Positions 1 to 9,832 are shown, counted from the stretch's first letter. The stretch: 64,000 bases of DNA from an archaeon (GCA_004212155.1 RXIG01000028.1:32812-96811); one strand, 5' to 3'. Made by a program: numbers and translations. The notes: generated by a model from the letters alone, not told the origin.

Positions 1-818
1 TCCATCGACTCCCTAAGGATGGCGAGGCTTGCGGCTTCTCGACCTTCCTGGTGCGCTTCCCTGGCCCTGTACAGCCGTACCTTCAGTTGAGCAAGCAGCG
101 ATTCAGCGTCTCCAGTATCGATTCCCTCGGAACGTGCCTCGTCTATGATATCGTGTGCCGCCTGCAGGCGTTCTGGCACCGTGTTGAGAAAGTGATGCAG
201 CCGTTCAGGAAGGAGACTATCCCTCACACGGTCCTCGAGCATGTCGTGGGCCGTGTCAAGTGAGCGCTCACAAACATTGAGCATTTGTTGTGCTATAAAT
301 GGCCGTTGAGCCTTCAAATGGATGAGTGATGCCTTAAAGGACGACCGTGCTACACGTACGTGGGCATCTATCAGGGGAGCCTCGATACCCTGTTCCTCGA
401 GCCTTTCCAGCGCGCTCGTCAGCATGCTGAGATGGTGTGAAACGCGTTCGTACCTGTCTTTGATGGCATCGACTGCTGCTGGAGGAAGCTGCATGTCAAG
501 CGATGTCATGCATCCTTTGAGCATCTTCATCGCCTCCTTCGTCTTGGCGATTGCCGCCTCAACGTCGCCGGCAGCATGTGCCTCCTTGGCCCCTTCGATA
601 AGCAATTCGATGTCTTCGCAGCGTTGTTCACTATCTTGATCGTGTTCGTGCGTATCAATGTAGGCGGTCAATCGCTGGTGTGCGCGTTCTGCTATCTGTA
701 TATATCGTTCTATTGGGGGTGGCTGCTGTTCTTCCGTCTCCGCCCCATAGGATATGGCCGGTATCGCAGCAACGATCATAAGCGCCACCGCAATGGAACC
801 CCATGCTGTAGATTTCAT
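1..818 (-). CDS. Secreted helical/coiled-coil protein, truncated by the left window edge (C-terminus missing)
   Basis: Reverse strand from CAT at 816-818 reads MKSTAWGSIAVALMIVAAIPAISYGAETEEQQPPPIERYIQIAERAHQRLTAYIDTHEHDQ..., open to position 1; signal peptide plus Ala/Glu/Leu-rich helices. Absent from ORF track because no stop lies in the window. Confidence 0.7.
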   Translation of the reverse strand, partial: MKSTAWGSIAVALMIVAAIPAISYGAETEEQQPPPIERYIQIAERAHQRLTAYIDTHEHDQDSEQRCEDIELLIEGAKEAHAAGDVEAAIAKTKEAMKMLKGCMTSLDMQLPPAAVDAIKDRYERVSHHLSMLTSALERLEEQGIEAPLIDAHVRVARSSFKASLIHLKAQRPFIAQQMLNVCERSLDTAHDMLEDRVRDSLLPERLHHFLNTVPERLQAAHDIIDEARSEGIDTGDAESLLAQLKVRLYRAREAHQEGREAASLAILRESM

Positions 819-882
819 GTTGTCACCGATTAAATTACGGCCCGGCGACACTTAAGGAACTCGATTGGAACACCCGTTCCAG

Positions 883-1812
883 CTACAATTCCTGCATGAC
901 GCCTGCATAGATGAACGGAAGAATGAGCGTAGCATCACCTTCGATGGTCACGTATGAGGCATCCTCCCTGACCTTGCCCCATGAGACCGCCTCCCTGACG
1001 CGTGCGCCAGAGAGCGAACCGTCCCATTCTGGTGCCGTTGTGACATATACGGCGTAGTCGAGGCCGCCCCTGAACTGATTCCACCATATCGTGTGGTGCT
1101 TCGATATGCCGCCGCCTATCATGAGCGCACCTGTCTTTTCCGCCTCGAAAACGATGTCTGAGAGCAGCTTCTCGTCCTTGAGCACATCGATAGTGAGGTC
1201 GTGGTCCTGCGCAAAGAAGAATATCTGGCTTCCCACAGACCCGTCAGTGATGCCGGGGATGATGACAGGTATCCTGTTGCGTGCTGCCCAGTAGATGATG
1301 CTGTTCTCGTCATCGAGCCGGTCACCGATCTCCCATATGAGTTCGTATGTCGAGAGGCGGCGCGTGCCGGCCTCATAGATCTCCTCGAGGATCGACATGA
1401 GCTTTGATTCCAGTATCTCCCCATAGCATTCGTTGGGTATGAAGATGTTGCCCAGCCTGTTGACGCCCTCCTGGTGGAGCTTCCTGTCATCGGCCTCCCA
1501 GGAGCCGTGGTAGTAGTCCCTCCATATTCGTGCGAGGTCATGGTCGAGGGTGCCACAGGTGGTGATCACGGCGTCGAACTGTTTGTTTTTCACCATGTCC
1601 CGTATGATGCCGCGCGTGCCTGTAGCGATGATGCATGCTGGAAACGAGAGGAAGTTCGTGCATTTCTCCTCGAACATCTTCCTCAGTATGGTCACACCCA
1701 TGGAGAACTTCTGTGCAGTGAATCCCCCGCTCTCAAACATCTGTTCGGACAAGTTCGCAAACGATGTGGCGGGCGTGATAGAGATGTCTTTTACTGGTTT
1801 ATCAAGGTTCAT
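883..1812 (-). CDS. dys: Deoxyhypusine synthase
   Basis: TGTRGIIRDMVKN, CGTLDHDLAR and active-site-like GGGISKHHTIWWNQFRGGLDYAVYVTTAPEWDGSLSGA; start taken as MNLDKPVKD (ORF extends to 1869). Confidence 0.93.
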   Translation of the reverse strand: MNLDKPVKDISITPATSFANLSEQMFESGGFTAQKFSMGVTILRKMFEEKCTNFLSFPACIIATGTRGIIRDMVKNKQFDAVITTCGTLDHDLARIWRDYYHGSWEADDRKLHQEGVNRLGNIFIPNECYGEILESKLMSILEEIYEAGTRRLSTYELIWEIGDRLDDENSIIYWAARNRIPVIIPGITDGSVGSQIFFFAQDHDLTIDVLKDEKLLSDIVFEAEKTGALMIGGGISKHHTIWWNQFRGGLDYAVYVTTAPEWDGSLSGARVREAVSWGKVREDASYVTIEGDATLILPFIYAGVMQEL

Positions 1813-1921
1813 GGAATCACCCCTTGGTGCTCCTATTATATTTATCTTATAAACATAGTGGTAGGCCACTTTACTGCCACTCTCTCACAATCGTTATATT
1901 CGCCCTTATCCACGCTCTTTC

Positions 1922-2080
1922 ATGGACGTGGACCACTGTCCGTTTTGCGGCGGGCTGTTGCTTGGCGGTTATTCCTCTTTGCACGACCGGCTCGTTTTAT
2001 CTGTACGGTGCCCATACTGCGGGCATGCTGAGAGATATGTCGTTGCCACGCAGCGGTTCTCGCTCCTTGTCAACGATTGA
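1922..2080 (+). CDS. 52-aa zinc-ribbon (CPxCG x2) small protein
   Basis: Translation MDVDHCPFCGGLLLGGYSSLHDRLVLSVRCPYCGHAERYVVATQRFSLLVND*; two CPxCG knuckles; below the size limit of the ORF track. Confidence 0.7.
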   Translation: MDVDHCPFCGGLLLGGYSSLHDRLVLSVRCPYCGHAERYVVATQRFSLLVND

Positions 2081-2768
2081 AATAGATCTGGTCCCAGTCC
2101 TCGATGCGACGTTTTCGTGATAGATAGTCCCTTCTTGTAAACAACTTCACTAGGAAAAACCCGGCCACGAATCCGCCGATGTGTGCAAAATACGCCACAC
2201 CGCCGCTTGCCTGGGTCGCCAGGGAGCCTATGCCTGAAAAGAATTGGAGCAGTATCCAGAACCCCAAGACGATGACCGCCGGGATCCTGATGATGAGGAA
2301 AAGCGCCCATGTCACCACGTTTGCCCTCGGGAAGTTGACGACATATGCACCCAGTATGCCGGCGATGGCGCCGGATGCGCCAAGCATTGGGATCGTCGAG
2401 GACGTGTCTATGAATATTTGTGTATAGCTTGCCACGACGCCGCAGATGAGATAGAACAGCAGGAATCGCTTGTGCCCCATCGAATCCTCGACGTTGTTCC
2501 CGAATATGTAGAGGTAGAGCATGTTGCCCCCAAAGTGCAGGACCCCATGGTGCATGAACTGCGATGTGATCAACGTGTAGAGGCGGTCGCCGTTCCACAC
2601 AAATCTCGGAACAACGGCCCAGTCGTAGTAGAACTGCGAGAGCTGGTACTGACCCCCCGTGTACTCGATGAGGTTGAGAAGGAGGAACACCAATGCATTA
2701 GCGCCTATAAGCGCATAGGTGACATATGGTGTCTCGTACGTTGGATTCTCATCATAGAGCGGGAGCAT
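2070..2768 (-). CDS. Rhomboid family intramembrane serine protease
   Basis: Multi-TM; GASGAIAGILGAYVVNFPRA (catalytic Ser) and FAHIGGFVAGFFL (catalytic His). Confidence 0.92.
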   Translation of the reverse strand: MLPLYDENPTYETPYVTYALIGANALVFLLLNLIEYTGGQYQLSQFYYDWAVVPRFVWNGDRLYTLITSQFMHHGVLHFGGNMLYLYIFGNNVEDSMGHKRFLLFYLICGVVASYTQIFIDTSSTIPMLGASGAIAGILGAYVVNFPRANVVTWALFLIIRIPAVIVLGFWILLQFFSGIGSLATQASGGVAYFAHIGGFVAGFFLVKLFTRRDYLSRKRRIEDWDQIYFNR

Positions 2769-2813
2769 TATACAACGTAGGAGAGAGATACTATAAAGTC
2801 TTTACTCTATGGA

Positions 2814-3566
2814 TCAGCACTGCACAGTGGCGAAAATACGCTCTATGAGCGCGACGGCAGAATACCCTGCGATAAGCGATGTTGCCTTGTTGGGCGACGG
2901 AGCATTATCAAACTCCATCGTGATTGTCCCTGTTTCACCCATTACCCTTACAGTGTGTATGTTGTGTGATACCAAGGGGTCTGCTATGATGCGCACGCGC
3001 ACCTTCTCGTCACCTGCCATCACAGCGAGCGTGACGGCGACGTTGATGTTGCGGGGAAATCGTTCTATTGCTTCTGCCGGCGTGCCTTCGAAGATGACCG
3101 TGGCCTCATCAGCCTCCACGCCAAGCGACTGGGGCGGTTTTCTTGTCTCAAGGACCACCATCTCGAGCTTGCCCACCCGCGCGGACGATATGGCATCGAG
3201 TCCTCCTATGGCGCCAGACGGGATGTAGATGTGTACGCCGGAAGCGCTCGCGTCCTCAATGAGGCATTTCCTGAACTCAGCGTCGGCCAGCCCGCCGACG
3301 CTCATGACCATGAGGTCCTTCCCTGCCCTGACGACATCGCGCGCGTGCTGCTGCACGGCCTTGGGAGAGGCAGCCTCCACTATGAGCGGCGCATCGGATG
3401 ACAACAATTCCTCAAAGGAGGTGCAAGGTCTGGCACCGACACCCCGGGCGAAATCACGGGCTCGTTCCTGGTCCAGGTCATATACGGCGTCGATCTCGAT
3501 CGATGTGCCTTTTTCTGCGATAATGGTGGCGATATTGCCACATCCGATAAGGGCGATACGTGCCAT
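2814..3566 (-). CDS. nadX: Aspartate dehydrogenase
   Basis: MARIALIGCGNIATIIAEKG Rossmann motif; YIPSGAIGGLDAISSARVGKLEMVVLETRKPPQSL is typical of archaeal L-aspartate dehydrogenase. Start could also be 3572. Confidence 0.85.
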   Translation of the reverse strand: MARIALIGCGNIATIIAEKGTSIEIDAVYDLDQERARDFARGVGARPCTSFEELLSSDAPLIVEAASPKAVQQHARDVVRAGKDLMVMSVGGLADAEFRKCLIEDASASGVHIYIPSGAIGGLDAISSARVGKLEMVVLETRKPPQSLGVEADEATVIFEGTPAEAIERFPRNINVAVTLAVMAGDEKVRVRIIADPLVSHNIHTVRVMGETGTITMEFDNAPSPNKATSLIAGYSAVALIERIFATVQC

Positions 3567-3746
3567 TTGCATCACTTCTGTGTAGTATGGCTTGCAGGGG
3601 CTTATATATACTTTCTCTTTGAGAATATCAGGCCTATGTGGATGCTGCGCCTTCTTTACCAAAAACCTTTTAAACAACTCTCATATAGAGAAGTAAGTCA
3701 TTTTTACCGATTTCATATTTGGGTAAAATATGTATAAGGTGATATT

Positions 3747-3851
3747 TTGGGTAAGAAACCGAGGAAATGGAAGAAAAAAGGAAAAATGAGGTGGAAACAC
3801 CTCAAAAAGAGAATGAGAAGAAAAAAGCGTAAAGCTAAGATGAGAAAATAA
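3747..3851 (+). CDS. rpl41e: 50S ribosomal protein L41e
   Basis: TTG-initiated (M)GKKPRKWKKKGKMRWKHLKKRMRRKKRKAKMRK*, matching the archaeal L41e pattern PRKWKKKGKMRWKWIKKR; GGTGAT SD at 3738-3743, 3 nt before the TTG. Confidence 0.8.
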   Translation: MGKKPRKWKKKGKMRWKHLKKRMRRKKRKAKMRK

Positions 3852-4004
3852 ATCGTCATCCTTTCTCTTTCATCGTGGATGCATCGGTGCATTCACCTCA
3901 TCTCTTTTATTCTCTCATCATGTTCATCATCACTTCTTTTATACTTCAACGTACGATGAAGTTAAACACTACGATTTAAATATTAGGAATGCTTACATAG
4001 TACC

Positions 4005-6131
4005 ATGAGAAACGTGATCTTTGCGTTCATGCTGCTGTGTTCGTTGCTATTGGCAGGATGCATATCCTCCGATACACCTTCCGGCGATGTGGGGCCGCTT
4101 GAGATCTCAGCCAGGGAAGACCCGGGATTCTCATCGTATGAGCCTGTCGATGTGTCATATGATCCCGACACCGAGCCATACGACTTCGACCCCGTAAATG
4201 CTGATATCTTTTCCTTGTCCCCCGAGCAGGCGTCATTTCTTCAAGCCAACGGATTCGTCTGCCTACCGTCCTCCTCGGATGTGCTGTTCCACGAATATTA
4301 CCAGTCCTTGGCGCGCCGGGACATCCCCATCTTTGTGACGACTGATTCGGTCCTGCATTCGTATCATATCCTGTTCGATTACTCCTTGCGTCTGATGGAG
4401 CAAGACGTGTTTTACGACGATATCATCACGCTTACCGCAGATATGCAGGACACCATGCTGTCGTTCCATGACCAAAGCGAGGGACCGACAAAGGATGCGG
4501 CCCGTTTGGCGCTTGGATTCTTTACCGTGGCACTGCAGCAACTGGATCCCTCATCAGACATCCCTGACGCTGTCAGGGACGACGTCAACGCAGAGCTCGC
4601 GCTAATAGACGCTGCCGATGGCATTGCATACTCACCTCTTTTCGGCTATCGTGAGGACTACTCGCAGTATGTGCCACGTGGCCACTACACCCGAACGGAG
4701 CACCTTGGCGATTATTTCAGGGCGATGATGTGGTATGGGCGCATGCCCATGCGTTTGAAGGACGCTACCGAGACACGTGCCGCCATACTCACCGTGCTTG
4801 CCATGGAGCAGCTCTCGAAGGGCGAGGGAAGCGCCTATGCCGTCTGGGATGCGATATACCAGACCACTTCGTTTTACGTTGGGCAGGCAGACGATCCCAC
4901 GCTCTACGATTATGCGCCACTCATAGAGGATGTATATGGCGACACGGTGGAGCTGGACGCGCTCAACGACGAAGCAGTGCTTTCATCCTTCAGGGAGCTT
5001 GCAGCAACACAGCTTCCCGACCCGCGCATCAACTCAAGTGTCCTGACCGATAAACAGGACCTTACCGATGATACGAAGGGTCTCCGATACATGGGGCAGC
5101 GTTTCATCATCGATTCGTACGTTTTCTCCGAGCTTGTCTACGACAACGTGACGGCATACACTGGCGACGGTGATCCCATGCCCTTCACGGCCGTGCCAAG
5201 CGCTGCAGGCTACATACGCGGCTTTCCGCGCGGCCTGGACGCAATGAGCGTGTTCGGGAACGAACAGGCGACCACGATCCTTGCAGACGAGGGCGACACC
5301 GACTATCTGAATTATGACACACAGTGGGAAAAGTTGCGTGAGGAGGTCGATGCCTATACGATAGACGACTGGACAGCAACGCTCTACAATGCCTGGCTGT
5401 ACTGCCTTGAGGCATACTCATCCCCGAACGGCGAGGGATATCCCTCGTTCATGCAAAGCGACGCATGGGAGAAAAAGGAGCTCTACACCGCACTAGGCTC
5501 ATGGACCCAACTTCGTCACGATACCATCCTCTACGCCAAGCAGTCCTATACGTTCGAGGCGACGTCGGCACCCGTCGTTTCACGGCAGGGATACGTCGAA
5601 CCCAACATCGACGTATACGCACGACTTCTCTCGCTGACACGCATGACCCAGGAAGGACTGCGCGAGCGCGGACTACTTCTCGACGAGTTCGACCACAAGT
5701 TCGATGCGTTCGATACTCTTCTCGAGGAGTTGATCGATATATCGAAAAAGGAACTGGAGGGCATGCCGCTAAGCGAGCAAGAGCGTCTCTTTATCGACAA
5801 CTTCGGCGACCATCTCGAGCATGTGTCGACCTTTTCAGAATCGATTGGCCAGAAGGTGTCAACGGAGGCTGACGACTCGGTCGCGCTCGTAGCAGATGTG
5901 CATACGGACGTCAACACGCAACGAGTCCTCGAGGAGGGCGTAGGATATCCGTTCTCACTTCTCGTTGTCGTGGAAGTAGAGGGAACGACCTACATCACAC
6001 AGGGTCCCATGTTTTCATATTACGAGTTCAAGCATCCGCTCTCGGATCGCCTCACTGACGAGAAGTGGCAGTCGATGCTGAGCTCACATGATACACCGGA
6101 ACTTCCCGCGTGGGCGGATTTCATCCGTTGA
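4005..6131 (+). CDS. DUF3160 domain lipoprotein
   Basis: Signal peptide with lipobox LLLAGC; DUF3160-type ANGFVCLPSSSDVLFHEYYQSLARRDIPIFVTTDSVLHSYHILFDYSLR and SAPVVSRQGYVEPNIDVYARLLSLT. Confidence 0.82.
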   Translation: MRNVIFAFMLLCSLLLAGCISSDTPSGDVGPLEISAREDPGFSSYEPVDVSYDPDTEPYDFDPVNADIFSLSPEQASFLQANGFVCLPSSSDVLFHEYYQSLARRDIPIFVTTDSVLHSYHILFDYSLRLMEQDVFYDDIITLTADMQDTMLSFHDQSEGPTKDAARLALGFFTVALQQLDPSSDIPDAVRDDVNAELALIDAADGIAYSPLFGYREDYSQYVPRGHYTRTEHLGDYFRAMMWYGRMPMRLKDATETRAAILTVLAMEQLSKGEGSAYAVWDAIYQTTSFYVGQADDPTLYDYAPLIEDVYGDTVELDALNDEAVLSSFRELAATQLPDPRINSSVLTDKQDLTDDTKGLRYMGQRFIIDSYVFSELVYDNVTAYTGDGDPMPFTAVPSAAGYIRGFPRGLDAMSVFGNEQATTILADEGDTDYLNYDTQWEKLREEVDAYTIDDWTATLYNAWLYCLEAYSSPNGEGYPSFMQSDAWEKKELYTALGSWTQLRHDTILYAKQSYTFEATSAPVVSRQGYVEPNIDVYARLLSLTRMTQEGLRERGLLLDEFDHKFDAFDTLLEELIDISKKELEGMPLSEQERLFIDNFGDHLEHVSTFSESIGQKVSTEADDSVALVADVHTDVNTQRVLEEGVGYPFSLLVVVEVEGTTYITQGPMFSYYEFKHPLSDRLTDEKWQSMLSSHDTPELPAWADFIR

Positions 6132-8742
6132 TCTCTATGATGAACTGTGGATGCTCGATGAGCTCCACCTTCTTCCCTTTTTGTTCAAAGGCCCGTTCCA
6201 CTTTCGAGATGTACTCCTTTTTGAGGGTGTATCCCTTCTCCTCGATGGCGCCTTCCTCGATGAGCCTCGCAGCGACCTTCGGGTCCTCGAGAAGTATTGC
6301 GACCTTTTTCGTATCCTTTCCGAACGTGGGCCCTATGAGCGCGAAGTTGGGCGTTGCCGAGATGATGACCTCCTCCACGTCGGGCTGGCCTGAAGAGATG
6401 GTGACCTCGCCGATGTTCATCGCACCCTCGATATCGTTTTTGAGCTCCCCTAGGTCCTCGTCGGTATAGATGACGACGGAGTCAAGCTCCTTGTTGAGGG
6501 GCAGTCCCGCATTGGACTTCCAACGACGTATCTCGCTCACGATGTCCTTGGCGAGCCTTCCCTTGCGAAGCGCTTCCTCGTCGTGTTCGGAGTGTGGCCA
6601 TTCGCTCGTGTGGATGCTTCCATCGCCGATGAGCTGGGAGTAGACCTCCTCCGTGACATGGGCGAGTATCGGGGCTATGAGCTTGAGCGCTGATGCGTAG
6701 AGGCCTTTCACGAAGGCAGAGGGCAGCGTATCGTTGTAGAAGCGATACTTTATCATCTCAAGGTAGTTGTCGGCAAAGACGTGCCATATGAATCGTTCCG
6801 CCTCCTTGAGCGCCACTGAGAACTGGTACTTGTTGACCGCATCCTCGACCTTTTCTATTGTAAGTGCGAGCTCGCTTGCGATCCAGCGGTCGATCATGGT
6901 CACCTCGCCTTTGGCGTCGGCGTTCTCCAGGAATCGGCCGATATTGTAGATCTTGTTGATGAATCGTTGGGAATGCGTGATCTCCTTCCATGAGAATGCG
7001 CTATCCTCCCCCAGTCCGCGTGATGCGGAGAAGTAGCGCATCGGGTCCGAACCGTATTCCTCGAGGATCTCAAGCGGGTCTATCGTGTTGCCCCAGGAAG
7101 CATGCATCGACCTGCCATCGGGGGCAAGGATGTGACCGTCTATGAAGATGTCCCCCCACGGCTCATCGCCTGTGAGGAGCACGGTACGAAGCAGCGAGTA
7201 GAACGCCCACGTCCTGATGATGTCGTGGGCCTGGGTGCGTACCGTCATGGGGTAGAGTTTCTCGAACATAGCATCGTCACGGCACCAGAATGAATTGTAA
7301 AGGGCTGATATGGATGAGTCCATCCAGGTGTCAAACACCTCTTTTGAACCAACGAGCTTTCCGCCGCACTCTGGACAGTACGCGACCGGAGGGTCGTCGT
7401 TGAGCGGATCAACGTAACACTGGTCGATGGTCGCTGGCACGATCTTGTTGCATTCCTGGCATTCCCATACAGGTATGGGTGTGGCGAAGTAGCGCTGTCG
7501 CGAGATCACCCAGTCCCAGGAAAGAGAATCGATCCACTGGTCGAGACGGACCTTCATCCATGCTGGGTACCAGTTGAGGCGTGCCGCAGCTTCCTTGATC
7601 TTCTTTTTGTATGGCATGACCTTGACGAACCACTGGTCCTTGACGAGGAACTCGACGGGCGTGTGGCATCTCCAGCATGTGCCGACACTTTGCGGAAGTG
7701 TCTCACGCTTGACGAGGAGGTCCTTGTCCTGCAGGTCCTGCACGATCTTGGCCCTGGCCTCTATCGTCTTCATGCCCTCGTACAGGGCACACATCTCCGT
7801 CATCTTGCCTTCCTCGTCGATGGCCTTCTCGAAGTCCAGGTCGTGCTTGTATATCATCTCGAGGTCGTCCTTGTCGCCGATGGAACAGATCATCACGATG
7901 CCGGTGCCGTAATCGGTCTTGACGCCCTCATCGGAGATGACGCGCACCTTGCGCTTGAATATGGGGGTCGTGAGGGTCTTTCCAACAAGTGATGCATAGC
8001 GCGGGTCCTTTGGATTGACAGCGACGACCTGGCATGTGGGGAGCAGTTCGGGGCGGGTCGTTGCCACGATGACGTAGTGCCCCTTGTGGTCTTGTTTGAT
8101 CTCCTTGGTCTCATCGATGTTGTTTCCCTCGACATGGAACTTGACAAAGTTGAGCATGGTGTCCCTGTCGGCATATTCGATCTCGGCATCTCCGAGCGCT
8201 GTCACGCAGCGGGTGCACCAGTTGACGGGGTGCATGCCCTTGTAGACCATGTCCTTTTCCAGCATCTTGAGAAACGAGATCTGTGTGATGCGTCGGTAGT
8301 ACTCGGCATCGGTCTGGTAGTATATCGAAGGGTCGAACGAGCACCCCAGCTCCTTGAACTGCGTTATCATCGTTGCGATGTTCTTGTTCGCGAACTCGCT
8401 GCACAGCGCGTTGAACTCCGAACGGGGTATGTTTTGCGGCGAGACCTTGTACTTCTTCTCAACGTTGACCTCGATGGGCATGCCGTTGACGTCAAAGCAC
8501 AGTGGCAAAAACACGTTGTATCCCATGAGCCGCCTATATCGGCCTATCATGTCGATATGCGTGTAATGGGTCGCATGTCCGATGTGAAGCCCTCCTGATG
8601 CGTAACGGGGAGGATTGTCTATAGAGAAGATCGGGCGATCGGACGTGTTGTCGAATCGAAAGGTCTTATCGTTCTCCCATTTGTCCTGCCACTTCTTTTC
8701 CACTGATTTGAGGTCATACGTTTTTGGCATCATGGCGATCAC
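6121..8742 (-). CDS. valS: Valyl-tRNA synthetase (archaeal type)
   Basis: SGGLHIGHATHYTHIDMIGRYRRLMGYNV (HIGH), CWRCHTPVEF, DTWMDSSISALYNSFW, anticodon-binding and C-terminal domains. KMSKS region is divergent (GRSMHASWGN). Confidence 0.87.
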   Translation of the reverse strand: MIAMMPKTYDLKSVEKKWQDKWENDKTFRFDNTSDRPIFSIDNPPRYASGGLHIGHATHYTHIDMIGRYRRLMGYNVFLPLCFDVNGMPIEVNVEKKYKVSPQNIPRSEFNALCSEFANKNIATMITQFKELGCSFDPSIYYQTDAEYYRRITQISFLKMLEKDMVYKGMHPVNWCTRCVTALGDAEIEYADRDTMLNFVKFHVEGNNIDETKEIKQDHKGHYVIVATTRPELLPTCQVVAVNPKDPRYASLVGKTLTTPIFKRKVRVISDEGVKTDYGTGIVMICSIGDKDDLEMIYKHDLDFEKAIDEEGKMTEMCALYEGMKTIEARAKIVQDLQDKDLLVKRETLPQSVGTCWRCHTPVEFLVKDQWFVKVMPYKKKIKEAAARLNWYPAWMKVRLDQWIDSLSWDWVISRQRYFATPIPVWECQECNKIVPATIDQCYVDPLNDDPPVAYCPECGGKLVGSKEVFDTWMDSSISALYNSFWCRDDAMFEKLYPMTVRTQAHDIIRTWAFYSLLRTVLLTGDEPWGDIFIDGHILAPDGRSMHASWGNTIDPLEILEEYGSDPMRYFSASRGLGEDSAFSWKEITHSQRFINKIYNIGRFLENADAKGEVTMIDRWIASELALTIEKVEDAVNKYQFSVALKEAERFIWHVFADNYLEMIKYRFYNDTLPSAFVKGLYASALKLIAPILAHVTEEVYSQLIGDGSIHTSEWPHSEHDEEALRKGRLAKDIVSEIRRWKSNAGLPLNKELDSVVIYTDEDLGELKNDIEGAMNIGEVTISSGQPDVEEVIISATPNFALIGPTFGKDTKKVAILLEDPKVAARLIEEGAIEEKGYTLKKEYISKVERAFEQKGKKVELIEHPQFIIEING

Positions 8743-8745
8743 GTT

Positions 8746-9531
8746 CTACAAGCTTGTGGTGATAGCGTCACCTTCGATTATTAGTTTTTTGCCTTCATCT
8801 GCTACTATGGTACGTATTCCCGTACGTTCTTCTATGGCGCATCGTTCCTCCTCGACACCCTGAAGATGGAACTTCATCCCGATATGCGTGAGTACGAGCA
8901 CCTCCGGCTTGACCTCGAGCGCGACCTTGACGGCATCAGTAGTCGTAAGATGATACGGGATGCGATGTTTTGCCGGCCGTGTGACGCACATGATGAGCAC
9001 GCGTGCGTCGCTGTGCCATTTCACGAGATCGGGGAAGAACTGCGTGTCCGATGAGTACGATACTATCCCTTGCGAAGTGGTGAATCTGAATCCTATCGTC
9101 GTGGGATCCGAGTGGATCGTTGGCGTAGCGCGTATGCTGACGTTCCCGACCGTTGTCTCATCACCTGCGGAAAGTGTCTCTATACGCTCAACGAAACGCT
9201 CATTGAAGTTGAATGGTGTCGAGCCACCGTCGGTACCACTGATAGCGCTCTCTGAACCGATCAACACGCCTCTTCGCTGTGTCGCTCCGTTCGTCATGGC
9301 CTCGATGAGGATGCTGCTGTCGTTCGTATGATCTATGTGGCAATGAGAGAGCAGTATGGCATCTAGCTCCCGCGGGTCCTCCTCCTGTTCCCATGACTTG
9401 AGGAGTGCGCCAGGTCCCGGATCCACGTGCATTTTCACATCATCCTTGAGAATGAATCCGCCCGTGCCTCTTTTTTGTGTAATGGTCATGAAACGGCCAC
9501 CGCCGCTTCCAAGAAATGTGAGCTCTACCAT
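8746..9531 (-). CDS. MBL-fold metallohydrolase (RNase Z-like fold)
   Basis: MVELTFLGSGGGRF...LLSHCHIDHTND (HxHxDH), VSYSSDTQFF, LVLTHIGMKF. Confidence 0.82.
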   Translation of the reverse strand: MVELTFLGSGGGRFMTITQKRGTGGFILKDDVKMHVDPGPGALLKSWEQEEDPRELDAILLSHCHIDHTNDSSILIEAMTNGATQRRGVLIGSESAISGTDGGSTPFNFNERFVERIETLSAGDETTVGNVSIRATPTIHSDPTTIGFRFTTSQGIVSYSSDTQFFPDLVKWHSDARVLIMCVTRPAKHRIPYHLTTTDAVKVALEVKPEVLVLTHIGMKFHLQGVEEERCAIEERTGIRTIVADEGKKLIIEGDAITTSL

Positions 9532-9757
9532 TCTAACCACGATACCCTACATCAAAATAAGGGTGTTTATAAGGCTTTTGTAGAATCGGGTTTTGAGAAT
9601 AGCGTCAGTAGCATCTGTCAATGGCGCCCAAGGGCGTTAATCCCAAGCGGTTCTCCGGTGACAGGGACTGTGAAATGTTTTATGCACAAACAGGGTTGGC
9701 AATTATTCCCAAACAGAAAATTTTAAAAAGACTTAGGGAAAGTCTTTTCCCACGCAG

Positions 9758-9832
9758 GGGCCCGTGGCTTAGCTTGGTTAGAGCGTCCGGCTGATAACCG
9801 GGAGGTCTCGAGTTCAAATCTCGGCGGGCCCA
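9758..9832 (+). tRNA. tRNA-Ile (GAU)
   Basis: GGGCCCG/CGGGCCC acceptor, anticodon loop CTGATAA, T-loop TTCAAAT; 75 nt. Confidence 0.95.

Noticed and set aside
322-833. Plus-strand ORFs near the left edge
   Set aside because: Antisense to the edge-truncated secreted protein, which has a signal peptide and coherent composition.
866-881. TGGAAC-ACCC-GTTCCA hairpin just after the dys stop
   Set aside because: Only 6 bp with no U-tract; may be a weak terminator, but too little evidence to list as a feature.
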